Below are positions 25,606 to 35,200 of a stretch of DNA of 64,000 nt, piece after piece; position 1 is the stretch's first letter, and each line of letters begins with the position of its first letter. The notes beneath the pieces were generated by a model that was given only the letters and a program-made list of their open reading frames with translations, made no database searches and had not been told where the DNA came from. The translations under genes were made by a program, and so were the position numbers. The DNA is from Deefgea salmonis (GTDB lineage Bacteria; Pseudomonadota; Gammaproteobacteria; Burkholderiales; Chitinibacteraceae): the NCBI RefSeq assembly GCF_020531905.1, contig NZ_JAJAWG010000013.1:1-64000 (forward strand), written 5' to 3'.

Positions 25606-27846
25606 TTACTGCCGCAATATTCGCAAACCATTGGCCACCACCAATAAACTTGCCCCCACATCGGCAAAAACCGCCATCCACATGGTGCCGTAGCCCAGCA
25701 AGGTGAGTAGCAAAAACACCAATTTAATCCCCAACGCCAAGGCGATGTTTTGCAACAAAATACGGTGGGTTTGCTGTGATAAGCGGATAAAACGTGGCAA
25801 TTTGCGTAAATCATCATCCATTAACGCTACATCAGCGGTTTCAATCGCCGTGCCGCTACCGGCCGCGCCCATCGCAAAACCAATATCGGCGCGCGCCAAT
25901 GCGGGCGCGTCATTAATCCCGTCGCCAACCATGCCGATTTTTTGGCTTGATGTGAGCTGGGCTTGCTGCGCCACAATCAGGTCTAATTTATCCGTTGGCA
26001 ATAAATCGCCTCGGGCTTCATCAATACCGACTTGCTCGGCAATACTGCGCGCGGTGTGGACATTGTCGCCAGTGAGCATGATGGTTTTGACCCCCAGCGC
26101 ATGCAGCTCGGCAATCGCTTGGCGGCTACTGTCTTTGACCGTATCGGCCACAGCAAATAAAGCCAAAACGCCGTGTTCAGTCGCCAATAAAATCACACTT
26201 TTGCCTTGCGCCTCCAGCGGAAACAATCGCGCCTCCAGCTCAGCCGAGCACCAGCCTTGTTGGTGAATCAAACGATGATTACCTAAATAATACGTCTGCC
26301 CCGCCATTTGCCCCTTCACGCCCAAACCGGGCAAGGCAGTAAAATCCTGCACGTCGATCAGGCTTAAACCTTGGCCAGCCAGCGCCAAAGCGCGCGATAC
26401 CGGATGATCGGAGCGCTGCGCCAAACTCACGGCCAACTGTTCAACCGCGATGCCCTGCGCCGCACTGGCCGTTTGCTGCGCCGGCGTTTGCAAATCAATA
26501 AAATCGGTTTGCACTGGCTTGCCATGCGTCAGCGTGCCGGTTTTATCCAGTGCAATACACGCCAGCTTGCGGCCTTCTTCTAAATACACCCCGCCCTTAA
26601 TCAAAATCCCGTGCCGCGCGGCAGCGGCCAAACCACTAACAATCGTCACCGGCGTTGAAATCACCAAAGCGCAGGGGCAAGCAATCACCAATAACACCAA
26701 AGCTTTATAAATCCACGCTAGCCAATCACCGGCAAAAAACAAGGGAGGGAGTATCGCCACCAAGATCGCAATGGCAAACACGATAGGGGTATATACCCTA
26801 GCAAATTGATCAATAAAGCGTTGCATTGGTGCGCGCGCACCTTGCGCCGCCTCCACCGCATGAATAATCCGCGCCAAAGTGCTATCACTGGCCAGCGCTG
26901 TAACGGTCAATTCAAAAGAACCGGCTTCATTAATACTGCCAGCAAATACCGGATCACCCACGCCCTTATCCACCGCCAAACTCTCGCCGGTAATCGGCGC
27001 TTGATTAATCGTTGATTGCCCAGTGCAAATCACCCCATCCAAAGCAATCCGCTCGCCCGGTTTAACGCGAACTCGCTCTCCCACCTGCACCGACTTGGCC
27101 GGTCTATCCACCACCACACCATCGTCTTGCACCACCGTCGCCAATTCGGGCGTCAATTGCAACAAGCCCCCAATGGCATTGCGGGCCCGATCCAGCGATT
27201 TGGCCTCGATTAATTCAGCCACGGTAAACAGCACCATCACCATCGCCGCCTCGGGCCATTGGCCAATCGCCATCGCTCCCGTCACGGCAATACTCATCAA
27301 CGCATTGATATTTAAATTGCCATTGCGTAGCGCAATCCAGCCTTTTTTATACGTCGTTAAGCCGCAAGCCAAGACCGCCAGCAGCGCCAACCCAGCTACC
27401 AATAGCGTTGGCCCGTCGAGCCAATGCGTCACCTCGGCGGCCAACGCCGCCACCCCTGCCAGCGCCAAAGGCCACCTAGGTTTTGCCGGCGCGTCAGTCG
27501 CCATCGCCTCACCTAACTCTGGCGTAAAGCCCAAGCTGCGAATCGCCGCCAAGATCGCCTCAAGCGCGTCGGGCTGATGCTGCACCGTCAACACCCGCTG
27601 CATGAGGTTAAATTCCAAACCCGAAACCGCCGTCATCGCGCCGAGTTTTTTACGCAATAACGCCTCTTCGGTCGGGCAATCCATTTGCATAATGCGAATC
27701 GGCGTTTGCGCCCAACCATCGGCGCTTAGCTCAGCCGCAGCCAAGGTGGTCAATGCCGCGCCCTCGCTGTGCCCCGCACAACAAGCTGCATGCCCCGCAG
27801 CCGAATGCGCGGCATGCGCGGAAGAATGTTGACGATATTGCGACAT
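25606..27846 (-). CDS. cadA: Heavy-metal P1B-type ATPase (Zn/Cd/Pb exporter)
   Basis: 746 residues. The N-terminus is rich in His and Cys ('AGHAACCAGH') and is followed by a heavy-metal-associated domain with 'MDCPTEE', the form seen in ZntA/CadA proteins. The membrane 'CPC' motif ('IACPCALVIS'), phosphorylation site 'DKTGTLTHG' and hinge 'GDGINDAP' are all intact, and about eight membrane helices are expected. It pumps divalent soft metals out of the cytoplasm using ATP. The ATG at 27846 has GGAG seven bases upstream. Its promoter has the MerR-type geometry, and a MerR gene is divergent. Confidence 0.93.
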   Translation of the reverse strand: MSQYRQHSSAHAAHSAAGHAACCAGHSEGAALTTLAAAELSADGWAQTPIRIMQMDCPTEEALLRKKLGAMTAVSGLEFNLMQRVLTVQHQPDALEAILAAIRSLGFTPELGEAMATDAPAKPRWPLALAGVAALAAEVTHWLDGPTLLVAGLALLAVLACGLTTYKKGWIALRNGNLNINALMSIAVTGAMAIGQWPEAAMVMVLFTVAELIEAKSLDRARNAIGGLLQLTPELATVVQDDGVVVDRPAKSVQVGERVRVKPGERIALDGVICTGQSTINQAPITGESLAVDKGVGDPVFAGSINEAGSFELTVTALASDSTLARIIHAVEAAQGARAPMQRFIDQFARVYTPIVFAIAILVAILPPLFFAGDWLAWIYKALVLLVIACPCALVISTPVTIVSGLAAAARHGILIKGGVYLEEGRKLACIALDKTGTLTHGKPVQTDFIDLQTPAQQTASAAQGIAVEQLAVSLAQRSDHPVSRALALAGQGLSLIDVQDFTALPGLGVKGQMAGQTYYLGNHRLIHQQGWCSAELEARLFPLEAQGKSVILLATEHGVLALFAVADTVKDSSRQAIAELHALGVKTIMLTGDNVHTARSIAEQVGIDEARGDLLPTDKLDLIVAQQAQLTSSQKIGMVGDGINDAPALARADIGFAMGAAGSGTAIETADVALMDDDLRKLPRFIRLSQQTHRILLQNIALALGIKLVFLLLTLLGYGTMWMAVFADVGASLLVVANGLRILRQ

Positions 27847-27876
27847 CAGGCAGCTCCAACGATTAAACTTAAACGC

Positions 27877-27907
27877 ATTACACACCCTGAAGCTACTATA
27901 GAGTCAA
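27877..27907 (-). promoter_or_regulatory. MerR-family promoter/operator for the metal ATPase
   Basis: On the minus strand a -35 TTGACT (27907-27902) and a -10 TGTAAT (27882-27877) are 19 bases apart. The long spacer is typical of promoters that need MerR-type untwisting. The imperfect dyad ACTCTATAG...CAGGGTGT overlaps the spacer and resembles CadR/PbrR operators. Confidence 0.85.
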
Positions 27908-28053
27908 CCGCTAAAATCAGCGACGTGCAATATTGCAAAACTTGAATCGATAGATCGTAAAAATATGCTCGTAGAACGTACAAATCGTAGGACTTGCACA
28001 TGCCGCCTCATCGCAACCGCGTGCGCAAAAGCGCACAAAACCATGCGCATCAT

Positions 28054-28090
28054 CGTAGGGTGTGCAAATCCCTAGGGTTTGCGCACGCGG
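28054..28090. repeat. Palindromic repeat, CGTAGGGTG type (copy 1)
   Basis: It begins CGTAGGGTG and forms a hairpin of GTGTGCAAA with TTTGCGCAC. Related elements beginning CGTAGCGTG occur at 28640 and 62316. It lies in the leader region before the MerR gene. Confidence 0.4.
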
Positions 28091-28143
28091 ATACCAAGCC
28101 ACTTGATTGACGAATGCGACAACACGGATAAAGGAATCGAGAA

Positions 28144-28572
28144 ATGAAAATCGGCGAACTGGCCAAGCTGGCGCAATGCTCGGTAGAAACCATTCGGTTT
28201 TATGAAAAAGAAGGGCTACTGCCAATCACCGAAAGAACCCTCGGTAATTTTCGCGTCTATGGCCCAGCGCATATTGAACGGCTGCGCTTTATCCGCAACT
28301 GCCGCGCACTCGATATGAGCCACGAAGAAATCCACACCCTACTCGGTTTAGCCGATCAAGGCGGCGATGGTTGTAGCGCGATTAACAACGTATTTGACGA
28401 GCACATCGCCCACGTCGACACCCGCATCAAAGAACTCGAACAACTCAAATACCAACTCGCCGAACTACGCCAACACTGCCAAAGCAATCACAATCCCTGC
28501 GGGATTTTGCAAGGCTTAGCCGAAATGGAAATCCCCAACAAACCCGATAAAAAACGCACTCACCTTGGGTAA
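28144..28572 (+). CDS. cadR: MerR-family metal sensor (CadR/PbrR-like)
   Basis: 142 residues. An N-terminal winged helix ('MKIGELAKLA', 'VETIRFYEKEGLL') precedes a dimer helix and a metal loop. Cysteines 77, 112 and 119 are at the spots used by CadR/PbrR to bind Cd(II) or Pb(II). It should activate the divergent ATPase promoter when metal is bound. The start and its purine-rich leader (ATCGAGAA) are clear. A copper or mercury sensor is less likely because the Cys spacing and the target gene fit cadmium/lead/zinc. Confidence 0.88.
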   Translation: MKIGELAKLAQCSVETIRFYEKEGLLPITERTLGNFRVYGPAHIERLRFIRNCRALDMSHEEIHTLLGLADQGGDGCSAINNVFDEHIAHVDTRIKELEQLKYQLAELRQHCQSNHNPCGILQGLAEMEIPNKPDKKRTHLG

Positions 28573-29254
28573 GACAAGCCCTCCATTCACCGCGCCACGA
28601 GTAAAGCTCCGGAGTTAACCCAAACTAAAACAGAACCATCGTAGCGTGGAATAAACAAAGTGCACTCCACCCTACAATGATGCGGTTCAAATACACATAG
28701 AAATACCTGCGACACGATGGAATGCGCGTGGCTTACTCTTCCTACTTGCTACTGCACTAAAAACGCAAAAAAGTATCAAAATGCTTGACCCGCAAGAGCG
28801 GAATCTACCGTGCAATAAAATAAGTAGACCATGATGTAGAACATTTTTTCTTTAATCATTAAGACTTTACAATGCCAAACAAAAACACAAACCGCCCACC
28901 TTAAATCATTGATTTAATTGAAATACCCTCTCTTTCAAAGCGCCATATTTAATTTCAACAAAGAATTGAAATCACATTATCTACCAACATTTTCTGATTA
29001 AAAAAACACTCGTATTACTTCTTATATCAATCAAGGCCCTCAAACAAATTTGAGCGATATCCAGTAAACTTAAAATAAATATAATTACGAAGTGAACTAA
29101 TCCTAAAGCAGTGTTAAAATTTACGGACGATCACGCTCGATTCAACGTTCGTACCGCTTTAATTAGTACAGACTTTAATTTAATTACCGTTTCTAGCAAA
29201 TATTTGTATTTTTAAATTGCTATTCAACAGCTCACAAAAAGTTAATACATCTCA
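28573..29254. other. 682-bp AT-rich region left of the capsule locus
   Basis: No gene is recognised. The left part holds a palindromic repeat (28640-28686). From about 28800 the DNA is very AT-rich. A TATAAT at 29080-29085 has no good -35 at normal spacing. This should include the promoter of the polyketide synthase operon and marks the left border of the capsule region. Confidence 0.5.
28640..28686. repeat. Palindromic repeat, CGTAGCGTG type (copy 2)
   Basis: GTAGCGTGGA (28641-28650) pairs with TCCACCCTAC (28666-28675) with one mismatch. It has the same head sequence as the elements at 28054 and 62316. Confidence 0.45.
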
Positions 29255-32200
29255 ATGACAAAACGCGTTGCCATCCTCGGTTATTCTCACAGACTGCCTA
29301 ATTCAACCGGTAATAGCTACTGGGATAATCTTCTCAATGAAGAAGATCTAATTACCGAAGTCGAGGCTGGCCGCTGGTCTAAAGAAGCATTTCTTCACGC
29401 CAATAAAAATCACGCTGGCACCAGCTACACCTTTAAAGCCGGTTCAATTGGCGATATTTCTGGTTTTGACGCAGGCTTTTTTGGCATTGCCCCGCGCGAA
29501 GCGGCGCAAATGGATCCGCAACAACGCATTTTGCTTGAGCTCAGTTGGGAAGCATTAGAAAACGCCGGCATCAAGCCATCAACGATTCGCGGCAGCCAGT
29601 GCGGCGTGTATATTGGTATTGCCAGCGCCGATTATTCCTATCGTTTAGCCGACGATTTGGCCGCGATTGATTCAGCCGTTGCCACAGGGAACACTGCGAG
29701 TATCGCCGCCAATCGACTCTCCTATGCGCTCGATTTGCGTGGCCCGAGCATGGCGATTGATACCGCGTGTTCATCCTCAATGGTGGCTTTTCATCAAGCC
29801 TGCCAATCGATTCTCTCTGGCGAAAACAGCCAAGCCTTAGCGGGCGGCATTAGCCTGCATTTACACCCTTATGGCTTTATTATTTTCTCCAAAGCCTCAA
29901 TGCTGTCCAAAAAAGGCCATTGCAATGTCTTTGATGAAGCAGGCGATGGCTATGTGCGCTCAGAAGGCGGCGGGATTTTTGTCTTAAAAGATTATGATTT
30001 AGCCCTTGCCGATGGCGATCCGATTATTGCCGTGGTCGCGCATTCGGGCGTGAATACCGATGGCAAAAAAAATGGCCTCACCGTACCCAGCTGCAGCGCG
30101 CAGGCCGAGCTACTCAAGCAAACCTACGCCAAAGCCGGCATCGCGGCCAGCGAGATTGATTACCTCGAAGCGCATGGCACCGGCACCGCTGTCGGCGATC
30201 CCATCGAAACCCGCGCCATTGGCCTTGCGCTTGGCCAGCACCGCAGCAGCGAATCGCCCTTATTAATTGGCTCGGTCAAAAGTAATCTTGGCCATTTAGA
30301 AGCCGCCTCGGGCGTAGCGGGTTTAGTGAAAGCCTTGCATTGCATTCAATACCGCTTGGTGCCAGCAACGATTGGCATTAAAAAACTTAATCCAAAAATT
30401 AAATTTGCTGAGCTCAACCTTAAAGTTGTCACCCAAGCGCAGCCATTAAAAACCTCTGGCCGCTTAGTCATTGGTGTGAATTCCTTTGGTTTTGGTGGTG
30501 CCAATGCCCATGTGATTTTAGAAAGCGCCCCACAACACGCGGTCAGCGCGTCAGCAACGCCAGCGCAAGCATTACCAATTATTTTAAGCGCCCGCTCAGT
30601 CGCGGCTTTGCCCGCTGCAGCCAGCAATCTGAATGACTACCTCGCCAAAACCCCCGATTTCAACGTTTATGATCTGGCTTATCAGCTCGCTCTACGCCGC
30701 GAGCAACACCCGCATCAAGTGATGGCGTTTTGCCAAACGCCAAGCGAGGTGAGCGCATTTTTAAGCCAAGTGATTGAGCAATCCGAGCAAGTCCTCAGTG
30801 GCAAAGCCATCGCCAAGGCGCAAGGGCCGGTGTTTGTTTTCTCGGGCAATGGCTCGCAATGGGCCGGCATGGGCCGATCATTACTCGCCAGCAACGCCGT
30901 ATTTCAACAAGCGATTGCCGAAGTCGACGCGCACTTTATGCCGCTCAGCGGCTATGGATTACAAGACGAAATCGCTGGCCGTAATGGTCAAGACGATGAA
31001 AATCGTTACGCACAAACCGAAATCGCCCAACCAGCACTGTTTGCAATTCAGGTTGGCCTAGTGCAAATGCTGCGCAGCCAAGGCATTACACCGTCGGCCG
31101 TAACAGGGCATAGCGTCGGTGAAGTTGCGGCCGCATGGGCCGCTGGCGCGCTAACGCTTAAAGACGCCACCGCAGTGATTTATCATCGCAGCCGCATGCA
31201 AGGCCAAACCAAAGGCAGCGGGCAAATGACCGCCGTCGCCATGGGCGAATGCGAAATGAATGCGCTATTAGCCGAATGCGGCCTCAATATTGCGATTGCG
31301 GGTGTCAATAGTGCGCGGGGGATTACATTGGCTGGTGAAGTCAATGCCTTAAGCCAAATCGAAGCGCAACTTGCCGCGCGAAATATTCGCTTTAAACGCT
31401 TGGATTTGGATTACGCATTTCACAGCGCAAAAATGGACCCAATTGAAAACGATTTAATTGCCGCACTGAGCGACATTAAACCGCAATTAAATAGCATTGC
31501 ATTTTATTCCACCGTAACTGGCGAATTACTCAGCGGTGAGCAACTCAATGCCCAATATTGGTGGCATAACATCCGCCAACCGGTGCTATTTGAAAATGCC
31601 ATTAACGCGATCAATCAATCCGGCGCTAATGTCTTTTTAGAAGTCGGCCCACACAGCGTATTGCGCTCATATATTTTAGAAACACTAAAAAATAATGCTT
31701 GCGAAGGTTTAGTGCTTGGCACATTAAGCAAAACCGAACACGGCGAAAATAAAGTCTTTAGCGCCATGGCCAGCATTATCGCCAGTGGTTGCGAAATTGA
31801 CTGGGCCACGCAATTTCCAACGCCCGGGCAATTTATGCAATTGCCCAATTACCCGTGGCAACGCGAACGCTTATGGATCAATAGCAGCACCGAATCGCTA
31901 GGGCAACTGAGCCGCGACATGCTGCACCCGCTATTGGGCTACGCGCTCAAGCAACACGCTAGCAGCTGGGAAAACCAGCTCGACACCATTAAAAATCCGG
32001 TGCTAGCCGATCATATTGTCGGCGACGCGGTGGTTTTCCCAGGCACTGGTTATGTTGAGCTGGCGTTGGCAGCGGCAATACAACAAAACGATGGCGCGTT
32101 AATCGAAATCGAAGAGCTAGAGATTCTCGCGCCGCTGGTTTTAAGCGAATCACCGGCCAAACTGGTTCGTACCCAAGTGAGCAACCATCAAGTACAAATC

Positions 32201-35200
32201 AGCGCGCGCGACTATACCGGCGAAGATCGCTGGACCATCCATGCCAAGGCCAAAATTAAGCCTGAGCCCAACGCTATCTTGCTGGCCAATAGCCAAATTG
32301 TCTTACCGCAAACCGCGATCGATTTTAACGGCGCCAGCCATCAAGCGCTGACTCAAGCGGCGGGCTTAGATTACGGCGCGGCGTTTTTGTGTATTGAGCA
32401 CGGCTGGATTAAGGGCAATCAAGTGATTGCCAAACTGCAATATCCAAGCGAGATACAAGCCGAGCTGGCCGATTATCACTTGCACCCTGCGCTACTCGAT
32501 TGCACATTCCAGCTGATTATTCAGCTATTGCAAGACGAAATGGCCGCGCTCTCTGGCGTAGCGTTTGTGCCCACCAAAATTGGCCGAATTGCTTTTGCCA
32601 GCAACCCCAATCCACCGGCGTTGGCCCAGCTCACGCTGATTCAACGTGCGCCGCATTCCTTAACCGCAGATTTCATCATTTGCGACGCAGCGGGTGAAGT
32701 GATTGTCACGATTAAAGAAGCGCGCTTTCGCAGCGTTCGGCTGCGTAAAACCCAGCACGATGCCCTGCACCTGCTGCATTATCGCCAACAAGCCGCGCCT
32801 TTAGCAGCGCAGCAATTGCCGCAACTGCCCGCCAATGCACTGGCTGCCAGCCTGCAGCAGCACGTTGCCAGCTTAAGCGAGCAAGCCGAGTTTAATCGCT
32901 ATTTAAACGAAGTCGAGCCACTGCTCGACAGCCTTGCTAGCCATAGCAATATTGAGCTGCTGGGCGAGCTGGATGCGGCCAACAATTCTGAGCGCTATCT
33001 CAACTGCTTGGCGATTGCCGCCAAAGATCAGCTGATTGAGCGCCATGGTGATCAATGGCAACGCAGCGCCAATAGCGACGATGGCATTAGCGCCAATGCC
33101 ATTTGGCAAGTCTTGGTCAGCGAATACAGCGCGTATTTCCACAGCATTCATGCCATTGGTTTGGCCAAAATTCGCCATCAAGCCGACTTTGATCCAAGCG
33201 CCGCGCAGCCGCAACTTGCCGCTAGTGATTACCCAAGCCTGTGGCGCGCCGCTTTAGGTGGCCAACGCCAACAAGCGCTGGCTAAACACATCGCCGATTT
33301 ACTCGCCAAGCACGCCGCGATGCTCGATATTGGCCAACGCCTGAGTATTTTAGAAGTCGCCGCAGGCGCACCGATTTTTGCTCAAGAAGCCGCCAGCCAA
33401 CTTGATTTAACGCTGTGCGACTATGGGTTTGCCACGCCATCGGATGACACCTTGGCCGAGCTGGCGCAATGGCGTCAGCAGCTCCCCGATTTACGCATCG
33501 AGAAGATCCCAGCCATCGAGCAAATCGAGCGCAGCGTGCCACACGGCGTTGATCTAGCGATAGTGAGTCTGGACTTTAGTGATGTCAGCAGCGCCAAAGC
33601 CGCCATCGCTTATGCCAGCGCGCAATTGGCGCCACAAGGCAAACTCTTACTGATCGGTCGTCATCGTTCGCAATGGCTGGATTTTATTTGCGCCGATCTC
33701 GCTCAGCCACTTGAAAACCCAAGCGAATATTGGGCCAGCCACCTCAGCCAGCAAGGGTATTGCTGTGCAGAGCTGATTGAAGCTGCGCCTGATCGCTATA
33801 CCGACTTGTTTTTCCAAATCGCGACTCTGGATCAGCCCGCGCCGATGTTGGCCACGGCCGGCGACATCACGCCTTGCCTCATCCTCATCGATCCATCGCA
33901 AATCGACGATGCAGCGCACAAACTATGGCGAGCTCAATTGCAGCAACAACTAAGCGCGCAAGGCATCAATGCCGAGCTGCATCAGGCCAACAGCGATCAA
34001 CCGCTCAATGCCGTTCTCAGCCAGTTATTTAGCGCGCAACGTGGGCATATTATTTTGCACCCGGGGTATCGCCCTGCCAGCGACAGCTTAAGCGTGCTAG
34101 CGCAACAAACCCAACGTTGCGGGCAATTAGCGCAATTACTCAACGCCGTAGAACAAAGCCAATGCGCCGCTGATTGCTGGATTATCACCCACGGTGCCAG
34201 CGATCACGCCGACGCCACGCAGCAACGCGCCGACAGCGCACTTTGGGGTTTTGCCCGCACTTTGCTCAACGAAGCCAGCGATGCGGCTTTTCACTTAATC
34301 GACTTTGCCAACAACAATTCGGCGATTCAGACCGCGGCATTAGCGCGAGAAATCGCCGCTAAGAGTCCCGAGCAAGAAGTCATGATCGACGCCAATGGCG
34401 CGCGCTTTGTGCCGCGCCTGCAGTTAGTTCAAGCGGCGCATAGCGAAAAATCCGCCGCCAACGACGGCGAAATCATCCAGCTTGGTTTTGAGTTCCCCGG
34501 TCAATTACGCAATCTGCGCTGGGCCGCCACCACGCCTGCGCCGCTGGCTGCCGATCAAATCGACATCGACGTTGTGGCCACTGGGCTTAATTTCCGCGAT
34601 GTGATGTATGCGCTGGGTTTACTCTCGGATGAAGCGGTCGAAAACGGCTTTGCTGGCCCAACCTTAGGGCTTGAATTTGCTGGCGTGGTGCGCCAAGTGG
34701 GCGCCGACGTGGTCGGTTATCAAGTTGGCGATGAAGTGGTTGGTTTTGGCCCGTCCAGCTTTGCTAATCGGGTACGCACCCAAAGCAGCGCCATTGCTAA
34801 AATCCCCGCTGGCATTTCATTTGCTGCCGCAGCGACGATTCCAAGCGTGTTTTTCACCGTGTACTACGCGCTGCAGCATCTGGCGCGCTTGGAGCCGGGT
34901 GAAAAAATCTTGATTCATGGCGCCGCCGGTGGCGTAGGCATTGCCGCGATTCAATTGGCCAAGCACTTAGGCGCAGAAATTTACGCCACGGCGGGTTCGG
35001 ATGAAAAACGCGCCTTCTTGCAGCAAATGGGCGTACAGCATATTTATGATTCGCGCTCGCTCAGCTACGCCGATGAAATCTTGCGCGACACCGCTGATTT
35101 AGGCGTCGATGTGGTGCTCAATTCGCTGGCTGGTGAAGCAATTAATCGCAATTTCTCGGTACTTAAACCGTTTGGCCGCTTCTTGGAATTGGGCAAACGC

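Noticed and set aside
27023-27577. 184-codon plus-strand open frame
   Set aside because: It is antisense to the metal ATPase gene. Its Ala/Ser/Thr-rich composition is the usual mirror of membrane-protein codons.
29080-29085. TATAAT as -10 of the polyketide synthase promoter
   Set aside because: No -35 hexamer at 16-18 bases. The nearest TTGAGC is 24 bases away, and in such AT-rich DNA a chance match is likely.
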